From Polaromonas sp. (GTDB lineage: Bacteria > Pseudomonadota > Gammaproteobacteria > Burkholderiales > Burkholderiaceae_C), in assembly GCA_023259235.1 (NCBI GenBank), contig JAHFQQ010000034.1:1-17115 (forward strand): a stretch of DNA of 17,115 nucleotides. Reading direction: 5' to 3'. This document shows positions 14,362 to 17,115 of the stretch, piece after piece (the first letter of the stretch is position 1; every line of letters begins with the position of its first letter). A model generated the notes under the pieces. The model saw only the letters and a program-made list of their open reading frames with translations, was not told where the DNA came from and ran no database searches. The position numbers and the translations under genes are program-made.

Positions 14362-14384
14362 CGGCTGCCGTGCCTTTGCAGCCG
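14362..14384 (+). other. Stem-loop after waaA
   Basis: CGGCTGC (14362-14368) and GCAGCCG (14378-14384) form a perfect 7-bp stem with a 9-base loop, 23 bases after the waaA stop. No T run follows. It could be a weak terminator or an mRNA 3' stabiliser. Confidence 0.35.
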
Positions 14385-14404
14385 CAACGCAAAGCGCGTA
14401 AGAT
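14376..14404 (+). promoter_or_regulatory. Candidate promoter of the dodecin gene
   Basis: TTGCAG (14376-14381) and TAAGAT (14399-14404) are separated by 17 bases and lie about 40 bases before the dodecin ATG. The -10 matches consensus at four of six positions and the -35 at three. The -35 overlaps the stem-loop after waaA. It is a weak prediction based on spacing and position. Confidence 0.3.
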
Positions 14405-14442
14405 TTCATGCGACAGGCCGATTAACTTCCGGGAGCAATGCG

Positions 14443-14649
14443 ATGAGCAACCATGTCTACAAGCAGCTTGAGCTGGTCGGTTCCTCAAACGTCAGTATCG
14501 AAGAGGCGGTGAGCAGCGCCATCGCCAAGGCACATGAGACGATACGCAACATCCAGTGGTTTACTGTCACCGAAACCCGGGGTCAGGTAGTCGATGGCAA
14601 GGTGGCGCACTGGCAGGTTGCCCTGAAGGTCGGATTCACGCTCGAATAG
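14443..14649 (+). CDS. Dodecin, flavin-binding storage protein
   Basis: This 68-residue protein of the dodecin family assembles into hollow dodecamers that bind and buffer FMN or related flavins in the cytoplasm. The whole family pattern is visible: HVYKQLELVGSS at the start, SIEEAVSSAIAKAHETI (the helix), then NIQWFTVTETRG with the flavin-stacking Trp, and the final strand HWQVALKVGFTLE. Length is the family norm. GGGAG lies seven bases before the ATG at 14443; the frame is open further upstream, but only this start gives the correct N-terminus. It appears to be a single-gene unit between waaA and the acyl-CoA ligase gene. Confidence 0.95.
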   Translation: MSNHVYKQLELVGSSNVSIEEAVSSAIAKAHETIRNIQWFTVTETRGQVVDGKVAHWQVALKVGFTLE

Positions 14650-14763
14650 CCGCCAGTGTTTCCGCCGGCGGCAGTGGCGCTCAATGCTGTCGCGCAGACG
14701 GGCTCGATGGGCGTCACGTGCGCCGTAAAATGGGTTTCATCGGCAGCCTGACGGAAGGTCACT

Positions 14764-16476
14764 ATGGAACGCATCTGGTTGAGTCACTATCCGCCGGGGG
14801 TCCCGGGTGACGTTGACGTGCATGAGTTTGCCTCGCTCAGGGAGGTGCTGCTGAGCAGCTGCCAGCGCTTCGGCGAATTGCCCGCTTACAGCAACATGGG
14901 GGCGTCGATCACCTATGCCGAACTCGATCGATTGAGCCGCGATTTCGGCGCCTACCTGCAGAACTCGCTGCAGCTGAAAAAAGGCGACCGGGTCGCGCTC
15001 ATGATGCCCAACCTGCTGCAGTATCCGGTGGCACTGTTTGGCACGCTACGGGCCGGCCTGGTGGTGGTAAACGTCAACCCGCAGTACACGCCACCCGAGC
15101 TGGAGCACCAGCTCAACGACTCGGGCGCCGTGGCAATTGTGGTGCTGGAAAACTTTGCCCACACCCTGCAGCAGGTGCTGGAAAGGAACCCGGCGCTGAA
15201 CCTGACCGTCATCACGACCGAGGTCGGCGACCTGTTCCCGCTGGTCAAGGAACTGCTCACCAATGTCGTGGTGAAGTACCTCAAGCACATGGTGCCGCAA
15301 TGGAAAATTGCGGGCGCAACCGGATTCAACGCGGCCCTGCGCGCGGGGCACCGGCAGGACCTGCGGGAGGTGCCGCTGAGCCACGACGACATGGCGTTCC
15401 TGCAATACACCGGCGGCACGACCGGAGTGGCCAAGGGCGCCGTGTTGACGCACGGCAACCTGGTGGCGAACGTGCAGCAGATGGCGGCGTGGATGGCGCG
15501 TGACCTGGTGGACGGCAAGGAGGTGTTTGTCTGTCCGTTGCCGCTGTATCACGTCTATGCGCTGACCTCCAGTCTCGTGTTCCTGAAGCTCGGCGCGCAT
15601 ACCATCCTGGTGACCAACCCGAGAGACATGACTGCCTTCATCCATGATCTCAGTAAATACCCTTTCACGACCATCATCGCCGTCAATACGCTGTACCGGG
15701 CGCTGCTTGATGCGCCCGAATTCGCGGACGTGGACACGCGCGCCCTGAAGATGACGAGCGCCGGCGGCATGGCCGTGCAGCGCGTGGTGGCCGAGCGCTG
15801 GAAACAGCGCACCGGCGGGACCATCATCGAAGGCTACGGCTTGACCGAAACCTCGCCAGTCGTAATCGCCAACCCGCTGGACAGCATGGAGTGGAGGGAA
15901 ACGATAGGCATGCCGATTCCGTCGACCGAGGCCACCATCCTCGACGAAGGCGACGAGGAACTTCCGGTCGGCGAGGTTGGAGAGATCTGCGTGCGCGGCC
16001 CGCAGGTCATGCCGCGCTACTGGAACCTCCCCATCGAGACCGGGAAGGTGTTTACCCGCGACGGCTGGTTGCGCACCGGCGACCTGGGGTTCATGGACGC
16101 GCGGGGCTACTTCAAGATCACTGATCGCAAGAAGGACGTGATTGTCGTCTCCGGCTTCAAGGTTTTCCCGAACCAGGTTGAAGACGCTGTCGCGTTGCAT
16201 CCGGGCGTGGTGGAGGTCGCTGCCATTGGCGAGTTTGACGAGAGGTCCGGCGAGGTCGTCAAGATCGTCGTGGTGAGGAAGGATCCGGCGCTCACCGAAC
16301 AGGCCTTGCTTGAGCATTGCCGGCAACACCTGACCGGCTACAAGGTGCCCAGGATCGTCGAGTTCCGCAGCGAGCCCCTGCCGAAGTCCAACATCGGAAA
16401 AATCCTGCGCCGGCAGTTGCGCCGGGCACCTGCTCCGGCGGGCGCCGGCACGATGGTCGACACACCAGTACCTTGA
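14764..16476 (+). CDS. fadD: Long-chain fatty acid--CoA ligase (FadD-like)
   Basis: This 570-residue adenylate-forming enzyme activates fatty acids to acyl-CoA using ATP, the entry step of beta-oxidation. Motifs in order: the AMP/ATP loop QYTGGTTGVAKG (214-225) followed by AVLTHGN, then GYGLTETSP (358-365), the hinge region GWLRTGD (434-440) with ITDRKKDVIVVSGF (452-465), and the C-terminal catalytic Lys546 in KSNIGKILRR. Length and the N-terminus (WLSHYPPGVP) fit FadD of E. coli type rather than short-chain or aromatic acid ligases. GGAAGG lies a few bases before the ATG. It follows dodecin by 114 bases, probably with its own promoter: TAAAAT at 14726-14731 is a possible -10. It converges on the GDT1 gene. 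Chain-length range is not visible. Confidence 0.94.
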   Translation: MERIWLSHYPPGVPGDVDVHEFASLREVLLSSCQRFGELPAYSNMGASITYAELDRLSRDFGAYLQNSLQLKKGDRVALMMPNLLQYPVALFGTLRAGLVVVNVNPQYTPPELEHQLNDSGAVAIVVLENFAHTLQQVLERNPALNLTVITTEVGDLFPLVKELLTNVVVKYLKHMVPQWKIAGATGFNAALRAGHRQDLREVPLSHDDMAFLQYTGGTTGVAKGAVLTHGNLVANVQQMAAWMARDLVDGKEVFVCPLPLYHVYALTSSLVFLKLGAHTILVTNPRDMTAFIHDLSKYPFTTIIAVNTLYRALLDAPEFADVDTRALKMTSAGGMAVQRVVAERWKQRTGGTIIEGYGLTETSPVVIANPLDSMEWRETIGMPIPSTEATILDEGDEELPVGEVGEICVRGPQVMPRYWNLPIETGKVFTRDGWLRTGDLGFMDARGYFKITDRKKDVIVVSGFKVFPNQVEDAVALHPGVVEVAAIGEFDERSGEVVKIVVVRKDPALTEQALLEHCRQHLTGYKVPRIVEFRSEPLPKSNIGKILRRQLRRAPAPAGAGTMVDTPVP

Positions 16477-16496
16477 GTGGGCCGCAAGCGGTAATC

Positions 16497-16519
16497 GCGG
16501 CTCGCCGTCCGCGAGCCGC
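16497..16519. terminator. Hairpin between convergent fadD and GDT1 genes
   Basis: GCGGCTCGC (16497-16505) and GCGAGCCGC (16511-16519) form a perfect 9-bp stem with a 5-base loop in the 49-base gap where two genes converge. There is no T run on either strand, so it would be an atypical terminator, perhaps shared by both transcripts. Confidence 0.45.
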
Positions 16520-16525
16520 CGCTGC

Positions 16526-17101
16526 TCAATTGAACAGCTGGTCTATCTTGAGCAGGGTGAGCAGTCCAATGGTCGCAAAGATTGCCGCGGCTGCCGAATG
16601 GACCACTCTCATCGGGATCTTTTCGGCAAACCTGTTTCCGACAAAAACGGCCGGCACGTCGGCCAGCAGCATGCCCAGCGTTGTGCCGGCCACCACCATC
16701 AGCGGGTCGCCAAATCTTGCCGCCAGGGCTACCGTCGCCAGTTGCGTCTTGTCGCCCATCTCGGCCAGGAAGAAGGTCAGCGCTGTCGCGCCAAAAACAC
16801 CAAAGTGCCTGGCGATTTGCGTCTCCTCCTCCTCGATCTTGTCGGGAATCAGGGTCCACGCCGCCATGGCGATGAACGACAAGCCAAGCCCCCAGCGCAG
16901 CGTTTCGGGGCTCAGTACCGAGGTGATCCACGTCCCCACCGCTCCGGCGAGGCCGTGATTGACCAGGGTCGCGCAGAGTATTCCGGCGATGATCGGCCAG
17001 GGCTTCTTGAAGCGCGCCGCGAGGATGAATGCGAGGAGTTGGGTCTTGTCGCCGATTTCGGCCAAGGCCACGACGCCAGTCGATACGAGCAGAGCTTCCA
17101 C
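16526..17101 (-). CDS. TMEM165/GDT1 (UPF0016) family cation transporter
   Basis: This is a 191-residue inner-membrane protein with two homologous halves of about three helices. Each half carries the family signature E-x-G-D-K-T: residues 15-20 (EIGDKTQLLAF) and 114-119 (EMGDKTQLAT). An acidic cytoplasmic loop lies between them (PDKIEEEETQ). Members of this family export Mn2+ (bacteria) or move Mn2+/Ca2+ against protons (eukaryotes), so manganese efflux is the likely role. The start is GTG at 17101, preceded by GGAA; the first helix follows at once and there is no better start, although the promoter is beyond the window. In many proteobacteria such genes lie behind a manganese-sensing riboswitch, which would fall outside this sequence. 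Confidence 0.92.
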   Translation of the reverse strand: MEALLVSTGVVALAEIGDKTQLLAFILAARFKKPWPIIAGILCATLVNHGLAGAVGTWITSVLSPETLRWGLGLSFIAMAAWTLIPDKIEEEETQIARHFGVFGATALTFFLAEMGDKTQLATVALAARFGDPLMVVAGTTLGMLLADVPAVFVGNRFAEKIPMRVVHSAAAAIFATIGLLTLLKIDQLFN

Positions 17102-17115
17102 TTTCCAGTTCCCCG

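Noticed and set aside
14649..14680. Palindrome CCGCCGGCGG and imperfect arms after dodecin as a terminator
   Set aside because: No T run, a mismatch in the outer arms, and GC-rich palindromes of this size are expected by chance in this sequence.
15046..16329. 427-codon minus-strand frame opposite fadD
   Set aside because: High-GC antisense frame; the plus-strand product has all ligase motifs.
1..17115. CRISPR arrays, rRNA, prophage genes
   Set aside because: No regularly spaced repeats, rRNA sequence or phage structural or integrase motif was seen on either strand.

Overview
The window looks like a chromosome segment from a betaproteobacterium of the order Burkholderiales, most likely family Comamonadaceae (Polaromonas, Rhodoferax or Acidovorax type). 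The reasons are high GC coding sequence, the gene families present, and copies of a short palindromic repeat with the arms GCTCTAGCC and AGCTA...ATAGC, which I remember from memory only as typical of that family. No rRNA, tRNA, CRISPR array or complete mobile element was seen.

Left end (1-1540): the first 254 bases are the N-terminal part of an AbiEi-type antitoxin gene, minus strand and cut by the window edge, behind an AT-rich promoter with repeats. It is followed by about 800 bases without a convincing gene. That stretch holds imperfect repeats that may be the end of a decayed insertion sequence, and a strong terminator with no identified gene in front of it. A small hypothetical gene lies at 1093-1383. 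This looks like an accessory or junction region.

Transport and sensing (1545-7308): a minus-strand operon encodes a NitT/TauT-type ABC importer (binding protein, ATPase, permease). Divergent to it are an OmpR-type response regulator and a TctE-type sensor kinase that overlap by 11 bases, followed by a DUF1345 membrane protein. The shared promoter region has a perfectly phased 11-bp direct repeat, placed like a PhoB/OmpR-class activator site for the transporter. The working model is that the two-component system senses the substrate and switches on its importer.

Alkylation repair (7341-10453, minus strand): an Ada-AlkA fusion, an Ogt-type methyltransferase and an EamA-type transporter. The last two overlap and are probably translationally coupled.

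Lipopolysaccharide core (10589-14338, plus strand): phosphomannomutase/phosphoglucomutase, heptosyltransferase I (waaC) and Kdo transferase (waaA), tightly packed. waaC and waaA each carry a 57-bp copy of the same repeat, in the same orientation and reading frame, so that both proteins contain a related 19-residue segment. Two further copies lie at the 3' end of, and inside, the ada-alkA gene. This is the most unusual observation in the window.

Right end (14443-17101): a dodecin gene, a long-chain acyl-CoA ligase (fadD-like), and, convergent to it, a GDT1/UPF0016 cation transporter gene starting at the window edge.
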